From SIG307 sp964609025 (GTDB taxonomy: Bacteria > Bacillota > Clostridia > Lachnospirales > Lachnospiraceae): a DNA stretch of 64,000 bases. A program made the position numbers and the translations under genes. The DNA lies in assembly GCA_964609025.1 (NCBI GenBank), contig CAZSQM010000015.1:1-64000 (forward strand), given 5' to 3'. The notes beneath the pieces were generated by a model that searched no databases, was not told the origin of the DNA, and worked only from the letters and a program-made list of their open reading frames with translations. Below are positions 7,769 through 16,393 of this stretch, one piece after another (position 1 is the stretch's first letter; every line of letters starts with the position of its first letter).

Positions 7769-8830
7769 ATGGGAATTACGACAAAAAGTTTTGGAAAAAC
7801 GGCAAAGGGTGAAGAGGCGAAGCTCTACATTTTAGAGAATAAGAACGGCATGAAGGCTGTGTTTTCGGATTTCGGCGCCGTGCTTGTGGAACTCTGGGTG
7901 CCGGATAAGAACGGAAAGCTTGAGGACGTGGTGCTGGGATTTGATACCTTACAGGAGTACGAAGCAAATCCTACCTTCTTCGGTTCGTTTATCGGCAGAT
8001 GCGGCAACCGTATCGGCGGAGCAAAGTTTACGATTAACGGAAAAGAGTACCGGGTGGAGGATAACGATAACGGAAACTGTCTGCACGGAGGATCCGTCAG
8101 CTATGATAAGTATATGTACGAAGCGGAAACCTTTGTGGAGGAGGGCGGAGTCAGCATAGAGTTTTCCCGCCTCAGCCCGGATATGGAGCAGGGCTTCCCG
8201 GGAAATCTGGATATTACGGTTACCTATACGCTGACCGATGAGAATGAGCTTGCCATTGAATATCTGGCAGTGTCGGATAAGGATACGATTGTCAATCTGA
8301 CAAACCATTCCTACTTTAACCTTGCGGGGCATAACAGCGGCCCGGTCATCGGACAGGAAGTTATGGTGGACGCAGACGCCTTTACGATTACGGACGATAA
8401 GCTGATTCCGACCGGAGAGCTTACCGATGTCACCGGTACGCCGATGGATTTCAGAGTGCGGAAGCCGCTGGGAGAAGGTATTGATGCGGATTATGCGCCG
8501 ATTCGTCTGGCAGGCGGTTACGACCACAATTATGTGCTGAATAATACCGGAGAGGAAGCGGAGTTTGTTGCGGAGCTTTACGATAAGAGGAGCGGCCGTC
8601 TGATGGAGGTATATACCGACCTGCCGGGAATGCAGCTGTATTCCGGTAATTTTATCCGGGACGGTTTGAAGGGAAAGGGCGGCTGTACTTACAATAAGCG
8701 CGCGGGCGTTTGCTTTGAAACGCAGTTTTTCCCGAACGCAGTGAACATCGAAAGCTTTGCGTCGCCGGTCGTAAAGGCATACAAAGAGTTTGAGTCCGTT
8801 ACCGTGTATAAGTTTACGATAGAGAAGTAA
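7769..8830 (+). CDS. galM: Aldose 1-epimerase (galactose mutarotase)
   Basis: The 353-residue cytosolic enzyme interconverts alpha and beta anomers of galactose and glucose. Family marks are GRCGNRIGGAKFTINGKEY at about residues 72-90, NLTNHSYFNLAG with the catalytic His near 180, and GVCFETQFFPNAVN near 312-325 with the catalytic Glu. Length is normal. It starts after GAAAGGAG, has its own promoter and ends at a strong terminator, so it is a single-gene unit. No galactokinase or other Leloir gene is adjacent. Confidence 0.95.
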   Translation: MGITTKSFGKTAKGEEAKLYILENKNGMKAVFSDFGAVLVELWVPDKNGKLEDVVLGFDTLQEYEANPTFFGSFIGRCGNRIGGAKFTINGKEYRVEDNDNGNCLHGGSVSYDKYMYEAETFVEEGGVSIEFSRLSPDMEQGFPGNLDITVTYTLTDENELAIEYLAVSDKDTIVNLTNHSYFNLAGHNSGPVIGQEVMVDADAFTITDDKLIPTGELTDVTGTPMDFRVRKPLGEGIDADYAPIRLAGGYDHNYVLNNTGEEAEFVAELYDKRSGRLMEVYTDLPGMQLYSGNFIRDGLKGKGGCTYNKRAGVCFETQFFPNAVNIESFASPVVKAYKEFESVTVYKFTIEK

Positions 8831-8843
8831 AAAGAGAGGAAGA

Positions 8844-8884
8844 AAAAGGGACTGCCGCAAAATTCTGCGCAGTCCCTTTTTTTG
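8844..8884 (+). terminator. Terminator between galM and upp (CTGCCGCA-type stem)
   Basis: AAAGGGACTGCCGCA pairs with TGCGCAGTCCCTTT and is followed by a T run. The stem is AT-rich at its base, so it may also stop transcripts of upp arriving from the other strand. Confidence 0.85.
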
Positions 8885-8935
8885 TTTTGCTTTGGAATTG
8901 TGTTACTATCAATAGAAATAAGGCCGGAAGCGGTG

Positions 8936-9565
8936 CTACTTTGTTCCGTAAATACGGTCGCCGGCGTCGCCAAGACCCGGAAGAATGTAGCCGTGCTCGT
9001 TTAAGCATTCGTCCTTTGCGCCGATGAAGATATTTACGTCCGGATGAGCAGCCTGAAGCTTTTGAATGCCTTCCGGCGCTGCAATCAGGCACAGGAAGCG
9101 GATTTTCTGGATGCCCCGCTTTTTTAACAAATCAATGGCTGCAATGGCGGAACCGCCGGTTGCTAACATCGGGTCTACTACAAAGATTTCGCGGTCCTTT
9201 GCATCGGATGGGAGTTTGCAGAAGTATTCTACCGGCTCTAAGGTTTCTTCGTTGCGGTAAAGCCCGATATGACCTACCTTTGCGTTCGGGGTAAGGGTTA
9301 AAATACCGTCTGCCATGTGCATGCCGGCACGCAGAATCGGAACGACGCAAAGTTTCTTTCCGGCAATTTCTTTGACGGTAGTCTTTACCAACGGAGTTTC
9401 GATTTCTTTATCGGCAAGCGGAAGATTGCGGCTTGCTTCATAATAAATTAACATGGCAATTTCGGATACCAGTGCACGGAACTCTTTTGTAGAGGTGTTC
9501 TTATCGCGCATAATTCCGATTTTGTGTTGGATTAACGGGTGATCCATAATAGTAACAGTGGACAT
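8936..9565 (-). CDS. upp: Uracil phosphoribosyltransferase
   Basis: The 209-residue enzyme makes UMP from uracil and PRPP in pyrimidine salvage. It shows the PRPP loop VDPMLATGGSAIAAIDLLK at about residues 128-146 and the uracil-binding C-terminus GLGDAGDRIYGTK. Length 209 is the family norm when translation starts at the ATG whose complement is at 9563-9565, preceded by AAAGGAG. An upstream TTG two codons earlier is not favoured. The 5' leader contains the inverted repeat TGCATAAA / TTTATGCA (9592-9599 and 9622-9629), possibly a hairpin. Confidence 0.97.
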   Translation of the reverse strand: MSTVTIMDHPLIQHKIGIMRDKNTSTKEFRALVSEIAMLIYYEASRNLPLADKEIETPLVKTTVKEIAGKKLCVVPILRAGMHMADGILTLTPNAKVGHIGLYRNEETLEPVEYFCKLPSDAKDREIFVVDPMLATGGSAIAAIDLLKKRGIQKIRFLCLIAAPEGIQKLQAAHPDVNIFIGAKDECLNEHGYILPGLGDAGDRIYGTK

Positions 9566-9699
9566 AATCAATCTCCTTTCCGGTGTGTGGCTGCATAAAA
9601 GGCTTTGCGGTAGCGGAAGGATTTATGCAAACCTGCTTTTATTACAGTATAGCAAATTCTGTCGATAAAGAAAAGGGCGAAAACAACTTTTTGTAAATA

Positions 9700-9728
9700 T
9701 TGCAATTTTGGTGTAACTCTGATAGAAT
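9700..9728 (+). promoter_or_regulatory. Sigma-A promoter of the hybrid kinase gene (TTGCAA-N17-TAGAAT)
   Basis: TTGCAA at 9700-9705 and TAGAAT at 9723-9728 are 17 bp apart, about 35 bp before the start codon. Confidence 0.65.
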
Positions 9729-9762
9729 AAATAGAAAGACAAATCTTTTGTTCGGAGGCGTT

Positions 9763-12285
9763 ATGAGAGCGAAAAACGATGTTTTTGACGGCAAATTCAG
9801 AAAAGAGCGCAAATTACATAGAGGTAGATTCGGGAAGAAAGGAAGTTCCGGGAAAGCGGAAACGGCGCAGCAGGAACGCTTATTAACCGCGGAAGAAATG
9901 ATAAAATCCATTATGGACTGCGTGCAGGATTATATGATTATTTTTGACGAAAAAGAGCGCGTGCAGTATATTTCGGAAAGTGCGATAGAAAAGTTCGGAC
10001 TGGAGAAGGAGAAACCGGACAGAACCATAGCGGATTTTTCAAAGCTTCGTTTAAACGGGCATTCGCTCGGCGAGCTGTTAATGCTGGTGGACCGGAGTCA
10101 TTCGTTAAACGAAATGGTGCGGGTGGAAACCAGGGACTATCTGAAAGAGCCGTGGTGGGCGGCTGTGAATGCCTATCTGCTGACCGGAGATAATAACAGC
10201 TGCGGTATCTTACTTATTCTGAAGGATGTAACGGAGTATCTCAGGAAAACCGAAAAGGAGATTGAGTCGAATCTTGTACGGGAAAATCTGCTTTATACCG
10301 TGTCCCACTGTGTCAAGACATCCCTGAATGCGATTGTGGGGACGGTGGATTTGATGTATGCCGATCATACGGAGCATAACAGGGAACAGCATCTTTTTAC
10401 CCTGCGGCAGGCTTCGGAAAAAATGGTTTCCATGCTGGACGAGGTTCTTGATTTTACAAAAGCGGAAAGCGGAAAGTTAGAACTGCGGGAGAAGGAATAT
10501 GCCGTGATTCCGATGTTGGAACAGCTCTATTCTTATGCAAGACAGGCGGAGGAACAGGGAAAGCGTCTGTATATGTTTGTGAGTACCGATATTCCGAAGG
10601 CGATTATCGGTGATGCAAAACGGGTGCAGCAGGCAATTTCCAATCTGCTGTACATTTTTATGGTTCGTCCGGCAAAGGGAAGCAGGGCGGTGGAACTGCA
10701 TGTGACGACGGTAGAGCAGGATGTGGCGGAGATTATGTTAAAGGTCGAGGTACGCGGAAGTTCGTCCGCAATGCCGAATATTATTCAAAAGGTAGGCGGA
10801 AAGGGCGAGGCGTGCTTTTGCGGTTATGACAGCAGCGAGATTTTGTGCGAATTTAAATATTATGCGGTGGTAGATTTGGTGCGCTTAATGGGCGGCGAGA
10901 TTTATGCGGAGCAGAGGGCTTCGGGGACGACGGTAATTAGCTTTACGGTGCCGCTTATGACCGGCGCTTCCGAAAACATTATTTCCTTTCGGGAGTTTAC
11001 GAAAACCAAGGTGGCGATTGATGCCGCCGACGAGCATTTGTTCCTGCATCTCGTCAGGATTGCAAGGGAGTTAAATTGCGAGCTGGTAAAGGCGGAGGAC
11101 GCTGAGTTTATATGGTCGGAAAATACGATTCGTGCGCCGTATTCCACGATGATTGTAGCGGATTATATGCGCGGCGAGATTAAGAAAAAGTCAAAGGGCA
11201 TGGCGGTGGAAACGGTATTAAAGGGAGTAAAGGATGTAAAGGTTTTAATTGTCGATGATAACGAGGTCAACCGTATAGTGGCGGAGAAACTGCTTTCCAC
11301 ACTGGGCGCTGTTTCGGAAACGGCACAGAACGGTTTGCAGGCGCTTGAAATGACGGAACGGAAGGATTACGATGTGATTTTAATGGATCATCTTATGCCG
11401 GAGATGGACGGTGTGGAGGCAACCCGGAAAATCCGCGAACGTGAAGAAGCGGCAGGAAGAAAAAAGTCTTTGATTATTGCTTTGACGGCAAACCTTATGG
11501 AGTCGGTTGTGCAGCTGTTCGAAGAAGCGGGGGCGGATGTTTCTCTGGCAAAGCCGATGGATATCCGTAAGTTAAGGGAGGTGCTCGGAAATTATCTGCC
11601 GGAGGATAAGCTGGTGTTCGGCGAGGAAAAGGTAAAATATCAGGAGCCGGTGCCGATGGAAGAAAAAATAGAACAGGAGGAGTTGGATTATCTGAAAAGC
11701 GAAGAGCTGAAGCATCTTGCCGTATTGTGTCCGGAGCTTGATTTGCGGAAGGGTCTTACTTATGTTGCGGGGGACGAGGAGCAGTATCTGAGGGTATTGA
11801 ATGCCACAAGGAAAAGTATTTCCCAGATTTTAGAGCATTTTGACACGCTGGCTCTGTCGGAAACGAAAGAATTGTATATAGATATCCACAGCCTGAAAGG
11901 AATTTTTGCCAATGTCGGTGCGGAACGGCTGCGGGAGGAAGCAATTGCCCTGGAGCATTCGCTTGCCGAGGACGGAAAGCTGCAAAAGGAAGCTTACCGG
12001 AGGTTTTTCGGGCATTGCAGTACGTTGGAGGCACGGTTGGAACAGTGTGTTCCGCAGACGGAGGCAATGAATTACATTCCGCTTTCCGAGGAAGAAACAA
12101 AGGAGTGGAGAGCGTGTGCGAAAAAGGCACTGCACATGTTTGATTTTGATCTGGCGCTGGAGGCGGTGTCGAAACTTGCGGCGGCAGCCGAGGGCGAAGC
12201 CCGCAAAAACTTGCTGTGCGTTATTGCGGAAATCGAAAATTTTAATTATGACAGTGCGTTGGAACTGTTGGAAAAGACGGTATAA
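9763..12285 (+). CDS. Hybrid sensor histidine kinase (PAS-HisKA-degenerate ATPase-receiver-Hpt)
   Basis: The 840-residue soluble protein has no membrane helix. A PAS-like sensor covers about residues 40-165. The HisKA box TVSHCVKTSLNAIVG has His182 but lacks the usual E-(I/L)-R-T-P around it. The ATPase-like region (about 240-410) lacks recognisable N and G boxes: NLLYIFMVRP replaces NLLxNAIKFT, and VRGSSSAMP stands where DTGxGI is expected. The receiver (about 490-615) is intact, with Asp542 in VILMDHLMPEMDG and Lys in AKP. An Hpt domain follows with His709 in DIHSLKGIFANVGA. Start ATG 9763 follows TCGGAGG. It may act as a phosphate acceptor/relay rather than a kinase (inference). Confidence 0.9.
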   Translation: MRAKNDVFDGKFRKERKLHRGRFGKKGSSGKAETAQQERLLTAEEMIKSIMDCVQDYMIIFDEKERVQYISESAIEKFGLEKEKPDRTIADFSKLRLNGHSLGELLMLVDRSHSLNEMVRVETRDYLKEPWWAAVNAYLLTGDNNSCGILLILKDVTEYLRKTEKEIESNLVRENLLYTVSHCVKTSLNAIVGTVDLMYADHTEHNREQHLFTLRQASEKMVSMLDEVLDFTKAESGKLELREKEYAVIPMLEQLYSYARQAEEQGKRLYMFVSTDIPKAIIGDAKRVQQAISNLLYIFMVRPAKGSRAVELHVTTVEQDVAEIMLKVEVRGSSSAMPNIIQKVGGKGEACFCGYDSSEILCEFKYYAVVDLVRLMGGEIYAEQRASGTTVISFTVPLMTGASENIISFREFTKTKVAIDAADEHLFLHLVRIARELNCELVKAEDAEFIWSENTIRAPYSTMIVADYMRGEIKKKSKGMAVETVLKGVKDVKVLIVDDNEVNRIVAEKLLSTLGAVSETAQNGLQALEMTERKDYDVILMDHLMPEMDGVEATRKIREREEAAGRKKSLIIALTANLMESVVQLFEEAGADVSLAKPMDIRKLREVLGNYLPEDKLVFGEEKVKYQEPVPMEEKIEQEELDYLKSEELKHLAVLCPELDLRKGLTYVAGDEEQYLRVLNATRKSISQILEHFDTLALSETKELYIDIHSLKGIFANVGAERLREEAIALEHSLAEDGKLQKEAYRRFFGHCSTLEARLEQCVPQTEAMNYIPLSEEETKEWRACAKKALHMFDFDLALEAVSKLAAAAEGEARKNLLCVIAEIENFNYDSALELLEKTV

Positions 12286-12383
12286 AAAACATACCTCCGT
12301 GGTTAACGGAGGTATCCAGAGGAGAAGCCCAGTGAAAGTGGGGAGGGTAACTGCCGGGCCCAATCTTATGAAAAAGTAGTAAC
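12286..12383 (+). other. Structured intergenic region of unknown role
   Basis: ATACCTCCGT (12291-12300) and ACGGAGGTAT (12306-12315) form a perfect 10-bp stem with loop GGTTA. Without a following T run it is a weak terminator. A second GC-rich structure follows, closed by GCCC (12327-12330) and GGGC (12356-12359), with a purine-rich interior. It matches no riboswitch class I can recall. The remaining bases to 12618 are AT-rich and show no convincing gene. Confidence 0.45.
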
Positions 12384-12618
12384 TTGTAGACGCCATTTAT
12401 CTTACACTGTTAGTATATTGGTCATATATGAGTTAGGTGTGGATAGTTTATGAACAATTTGTAAATTCACTTTTCTGTCGGAAAAGAGGCGTTTATGAAT
12501 TCGGATATTGTAATTATGTTAGAAAAGATTTAAAATGGAATCGGTGGAAGTTATTGTTTGGAGAGGATAAGGTCAGAGTGCATATACTTTTAAGAAAGAA
12601 AGCGAAAGCGGGGAAACA

Positions 12619-13062
12619 ATGAATATTTTCAAAAAGCTGCTGCGAAGCGAATTCGGAGAGAAAAGATATAACGGGTTTGCCGAGTTTGTTCATCGGAATT
12701 GCGGACCCGAAACAAAAGAATGTAAAGAACTGTTTGAGGAAATGTACGAGTATTGCAGCCGGTTGGATTCAGAACGGATTATCGGAATGCAGATGCGTTT
12801 AAATGAAGTGATGTACAATGCGTTTCAGGTGGGAAGAACATATTCCCTGACGTTTGTGATTTATCTTGCCGCATGGCTCTTTTTGATGAGCGCGGGATTG
12901 CAGACGGAGGTTTTGCTTGCCGCAATCGGCGCAATTACGGTTTGTTTCGGACTGAAAACCTATCAGTTCTTTGCAAACCGGTGCGCGTATGTGGACGCCA
13001 GAATTATCGAAACGTATCGTGCGGTACTGGAGCGTATTTTGATTTTGCGGGCGAGAGGTTAA
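12619..13062 (+). CDS. Small membrane protein of unknown function
   Basis: The 147-residue protein has a charged N-terminal helical half, MNIFKKLLRSEFGEKRY onward. Two adjacent hydrophobic segments follow, at about residues 78-95 and 98-115, separated by a short turn. A basic amphipathic C-terminal helix ends in LERILILRARG. I do not recognise the family. The ribosome binding site is weak (GGGGA before the ATG). The esterase gene begins 20 bases downstream, so they may form one transcript. Coding-type base use and the clean membrane hairpin support a real gene. Confidence 0.65.
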   Translation: MNIFKKLLRSEFGEKRYNGFAEFVHRNCGPETKECKELFEEMYEYCSRLDSERIIGMQMRLNEVMYNAFQVGRTYSLTFVIYLAAWLFLMSAGLQTEVLLAAIGAITVCFGLKTYQFFANRCAYVDARIIETYRAVLERILILRARG

Positions 13063-13081
13063 GACAAAGAGAAAGGATAAC

Positions 13082-14221
13082 ATGCAGGGGGCTTACGACA
13101 TGGCGGAAGAAAAGAAGTTTTTATTGAGTGAAGCAAAAGGACTGCGGGTGCTTGGAAGAACGACAAAGGACAGGGAGCCGTTAGTGCTGTTCTGGACGGG
13201 TTCGGGTTTTGAGGCAGAGTATGACGGCACGGAGCTTTGGTGTGAGTTTGAAACGGACTATTCCTGTTATGAACAGTGGATTGCGGTTCTGATAAACGGT
13301 GCGCTGATTTCCAGACAGATGCTGCCAAAAGGCAGACAAAAGATTTGTCTGTTCCGCAATATGCAGGCGCGAAAGAGAAACCACATCAGGGTAGTAAAGG
13401 AAGTACAGGCGATGCCGGGCGATGAAGCGGCATTTTTGGCCGTACATGCGCTTTACGGGGACGGCGAGTTTTTTGCACAAAAGGAACCGTCCTGCCGGAT
13501 TGAGTTTATCGGCGACAGCATTACGTCCGGAGAGGGCAGCTACGGTTCTGCCGCGGAAGGGGACTGGATTGCAATGTGGTTCTCGACTACGCACACATAT
13601 CCGTATCTGTTATCGGAGCGGCTCGGCGCGGAATATCGCATTGTTTCCCAAAGCGGCTACGGCGTTTGCTGTGCGTGGAACAATAACCCGGACAATGTAA
13701 TTCCGGCGTTTTATGAGCAGATTTGCGGTGTATTGGGCGGTGAGCGAAACGAACGCCTCGGAGCAAAACAGGAGTATGACTTTAACGCATGGCAGCCGGA
13801 TTATATCGTAATTAACCTCGGAACAAACGATGCGGTTGCATTTGAACAGCCGGAATGGTATGACGAGGCAACCGGACGGAAAAAGAAGATGCAAAAGGAC
13901 GAAAACGGACTGCCGAGGAAGGAGTGCTCAGACGAAATAAAGAGTTGCGTTACCGCGTTTCTTTTTAAGGTGCGGAAGCATAACAGGGCGGCAAAGATTC
14001 TCTGGTGCTACGGAATGATGGGAGATTTGGTCGAATGTGCGGTAAAGGGCGGCGTTTCTGAGTATAAAGAGCAGAGCGGGGATGAGGAAGTATACTATGT
14101 AAAGTTAGAGGAGATTACCGGCGACCGTATCGGAGCAAGAAGTCATCCGAGCCTTCTCGGACAGCAGGCTGCGGCGGAAACGCTTTATAAGAAAATCTGC
14201 GCGTTGGGCGATAAGAAGTAA
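13082..14221 (+). CDS. SGNH/GDSL esterase, CE2-like acetyl esterase
   Basis: This 379-residue protein has an N-terminal beta-sandwich (about residues 1-135) joined to an SGNH hydrolase domain. That architecture is typical of carbohydrate esterase family 2. Block I is FIGDSITSGEGS with the nucleophile Ser near residue 146, block III is NLGTNDAV near 243, and the catalytic Asp/His pair is probably in RSHPS near 357. There is no signal peptide, so it should deacetylate internalised sugars or oligosaccharides. GAAAGGA precedes ATG 13082; ATG 13100 with AGGGGG is an alternative start. The DJ-1 gene follows after 14 bases, probably in the same operon. Confidence 0.88.
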   Translation: MQGAYDMAEEKKFLLSEAKGLRVLGRTTKDREPLVLFWTGSGFEAEYDGTELWCEFETDYSCYEQWIAVLINGALISRQMLPKGRQKICLFRNMQARKRNHIRVVKEVQAMPGDEAAFLAVHALYGDGEFFAQKEPSCRIEFIGDSITSGEGSYGSAAEGDWIAMWFSTTHTYPYLLSERLGAEYRIVSQSGYGVCCAWNNNPDNVIPAFYEQICGVLGGERNERLGAKQEYDFNAWQPDYIVINLGTNDAVAFEQPEWYDEATGRKKKMQKDENGLPRKECSDEIKSCVTAFLFKVRKHNRAAKILWCYGMMGDLVECAVKGGVSEYKEQSGDEEVYYVKLEEITGDRIGARSHPSLLGQQAAAETLYKKICALGDKK

Positions 14222-14235
14222 AAGGAGAGCAAAGA

Positions 14236-14793
14236 ATGAGTAAGGTATATGTGTTTTTGGCAGACGGGTTTGAAGAAATCGAGGCCCTGACCGTGGTGGA
14301 CATGCTCCGCCGGGTCAATGTGGAAACGGTTATGGTTTCAATCGCCTCAAAAAGAAGTGTAACGGGAGCACACGGCATTACGGTAGAGGCCGACGGAATG
14401 TTTTCGGAGTATTCTTACGGGGACGGAGCAATGGCGGTGCTTCCGGGCGGTATGCCGGGAACGAAGCATTTGGCGGCCCACGAGGGCTTAAAAGAAGTGT
14501 TGCACGCTTATTCCGCCGCAAAAAAGTATCTTGCCGCAATTTGTGCGGCGCCGAGTGTTCTGGGCGTGAACGGACTGCTGCGGGGAAGACATGCCACCTG
14601 TTATCCGGGGTTCGAGGAAAAACTGTCAGGGGCGGAAGTAATGCCGGACGCAGTAGTTATTGACGGTAACGTGATTACGAGCCGCGGTATGGGAACGGCG
14701 ATTGCGTTCGGTGCGGCGTTAGTTTCGGTACTGCTTGACGAGGAAACGGCAGAAAAGCTGTTGGATACCATTCAGTATTGCGCGGATAAATAA
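14236..14793 (+). CDS. DJ-1/PfpI family protein
   Basis: The 185-residue protein has the flavodoxin-like DJ-1 fold. The N-terminus VYVFLADGFEEIEALTVVD carries the conserved Glu, and the nucleophilic-elbow Cys lies in AAICAAPSVLG at about residue 102. GNVITSRGMGTAIAFG near 143-158 is typical of the DJ-1/ThiJ subgroup. Proposed activities for the family are glyoxalase III or protein deglycase, and chaperone or redox roles. It follows the esterase by 14 bases behind AAAGGAGAG. Exact activity is uncertain. Confidence 0.92.
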   Translation: MSKVYVFLADGFEEIEALTVVDMLRRVNVETVMVSIASKRSVTGAHGITVEADGMFSEYSYGDGAMAVLPGGMPGTKHLAAHEGLKEVLHAYSAAKKYLAAICAAPSVLGVNGLLRGRHATCYPGFEEKLSGAEVMPDAVVIDGNVITSRGMGTAIAFGAALVSVLLDEETAEKLLDTIQYCADK

Positions 14794-14805
14794 GGAAGCG
14801 GATGT

Positions 14806-16104
14806 CTAGGATTTCGGCGCCTTGACGCTGCGGCGCAGGAGGAAGAGGGTAACGACATTCGGAAGTACCATACAGGCGTTGATGAAGTCGGTTAATTCCC
14901 AAATGAGCGGCAGCGAAAGGATGGAGCCGAGGAAAATCATAACCAGGTAACAGATGCGGTAGACCGGCAGGACGGTTTCGCCGAACAGATACGTTACCGC
15001 CTGTGCGCCGAAATAGGACCAGCCGATTAAGGTCGCATAGGCAAAGGCAATTAATGAAATGCCAAGCAGCAGTTCGCCGTAAGGCAGCAGCGAAAAAGCG
15101 GCGCTTGTCAGGGTAGTCGCCGTGTAACGCCCGGCAAGCCACGGCGCGCGGAGCAGGGAACTGACAATAACAATACCGGTCAGGGCACAAAGCACCACGG
15201 TGTCCCAGAAGACCGCGGACATGGACAGGAGAGCAGCCTTTTCGGGGCTGCTCTCTTTGCTTTCCGTAAAAGCAAGCGGAGCGGTTCCGAGTCCCGCTTC
15301 GTTTGTAAAAAGTCCTCTGGCAATTCCGTAGCGCGCGGAGAACAGGAAGGAACCTCCGGCAATACCGCCGAGCGCGGCGGTAGGGGAAAAAGCAGAGGTC
15401 ATAATCAGCCGGAGAGCCGGAACGATGTGGGACGCGTTACAAAACAGCAGAATAACACATGCCGCAAGGTAAAGAAACGCCATAAGCGGAACCAAAATAC
15501 TGCACAGCTTCGTGATTGCCGCAGAACCGTGTAAAATGACGTAGCCGACGAAAAATACAAGGACAAGACCGGTTAGAACAGGGGCGATACCGGCAAGCGA
15601 AGCAACCGTTTCCGTAACGGTTCCCGCCTGCGTGGAGCATCCGATGCCAAAGGAGGCAATCAGGAGAAGATAGGCAAAGCAGCGCCCTGCTCTTTTACTG
15701 CCCAGCGCATATTCCAGCACATACATGATGCCGCCGCGGAATTTACCGGAGGAATCCTTTTTGCGATGTGCCATGCAGAGGTAGCATTCGGCATAAGCGG
15801 TTGCCATTCCGAGCACCCCGGTGAGCCAGCACCAGAAAACAGCGCCGGGACCGCCTAACGCAACGGCGGAGGAAACGCCGACAATGTTCCCTGTTCCCAG
15901 CGTTGCGGCCAGCGCGGTGGTAAGCGAACGAAAGCCGTGCTTTTTTTCGCCGCTGCCCGAAAGGCGGAGCGCGTCCGGCAGGTGACGCTGTACGAGGCGC
16001 AGGCGTATGGTGAACAGGCAGTGGATTCCCAATAACAGAAAAAGAAGCGGACCGTTCCATAAAAAACGGTTAAGCGCACACAGGGTTTGATAGAAAAAGG
16101 ACAT
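14806..16104 (-). CDS. Alanine/glycine:cation symporter (AGCS family)
   Basis: The 432-residue protein has about eleven membrane helices and the AGCS signatures TLGTGNIVGVSSAVALGGPG (residues about 65-84) and FTNEAGLGTAPLAF near 240. It imports alanine or glycine with Na+ across the cytoplasmic membrane. It is convergent with the DJ-1 gene, with only 12 bases between stop codons, and divergent from the GGDEF gene. The ribosome binding site AAAGAG is weak. Length is slightly below the usual 450-480 residues, mostly at the C-terminus. Confidence 0.93.
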   Translation of the reverse strand: MSFFYQTLCALNRFLWNGPLLFLLLGIHCLFTIRLRLVQRHLPDALRLSGSGEKKHGFRSLTTALAATLGTGNIVGVSSAVALGGPGAVFWCWLTGVLGMATAYAECYLCMAHRKKDSSGKFRGGIMYVLEYALGSKRAGRCFAYLLLIASFGIGCSTQAGTVTETVASLAGIAPVLTGLVLVFFVGYVILHGSAAITKLCSILVPLMAFLYLAACVILLFCNASHIVPALRLIMTSAFSPTAALGGIAGGSFLFSARYGIARGLFTNEAGLGTAPLAFTESKESSPEKAALLSMSAVFWDTVVLCALTGIVIVSSLLRAPWLAGRYTATTLTSAAFSLLPYGELLLGISLIAFAYATLIGWSYFGAQAVTYLFGETVLPVYRICYLVMIFLGSILSLPLIWELTDFINACMVLPNVVTLFLLRRSVKAPKS

Positions 16105-16289
16105 GACAGACTCTTTTTTTATTACTATATGAGCGGAAAGCGGAGGCTATTCCTGCCATGCAACGCTGTTTTTCGGAACGATAGTTGCCGGATATGGAAT
16201 GAATCGGTGCTTTTTTTGGATTGCTTCCTCAAAATTGTTAAAAAAACGCGTAAAAGGAACAAAAAACAGAAAAATCCGTGAAAAAAAGG

Positions 16290-16319
16290 TTGCATATTGG
16301 GAAAAACAAGTGTTATAAT
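16290..16319 (+). promoter_or_regulatory. Promoter of the membrane GGDEF gene (TTGCAT-N18-TATAAT)
   Basis: TTGCAT at 16290-16295 and TATAAT at 16314-16319 have an 18-bp spacer in an A-rich context. Confidence 0.65.
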
Positions 16320-16393
16320 CAAGATGTAGTGTTTTTTTACTTATCGGGAACTATAAAATGTATTTCGGCAGGAAGCCGGTCGGAGGGTTGCGT

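Noticed and set aside
7949..8860. Minus-strand 303-codon frame opposite galM
   Set aside because: Lies over the galM coding sequence and its terminator and has no protein features; a shadow frame.
9592..9629. Riboswitch in the upp leader
   Set aside because: Only a simple inverted repeat is present; no PyrR-binding or known riboswitch consensus is recognisable.
12437..12622. 61-codon frame before the small membrane protein
   Set aside because: It overlaps the next start by ATGA, but has no ribosome site and an unusual composition; not enough to call a gene.
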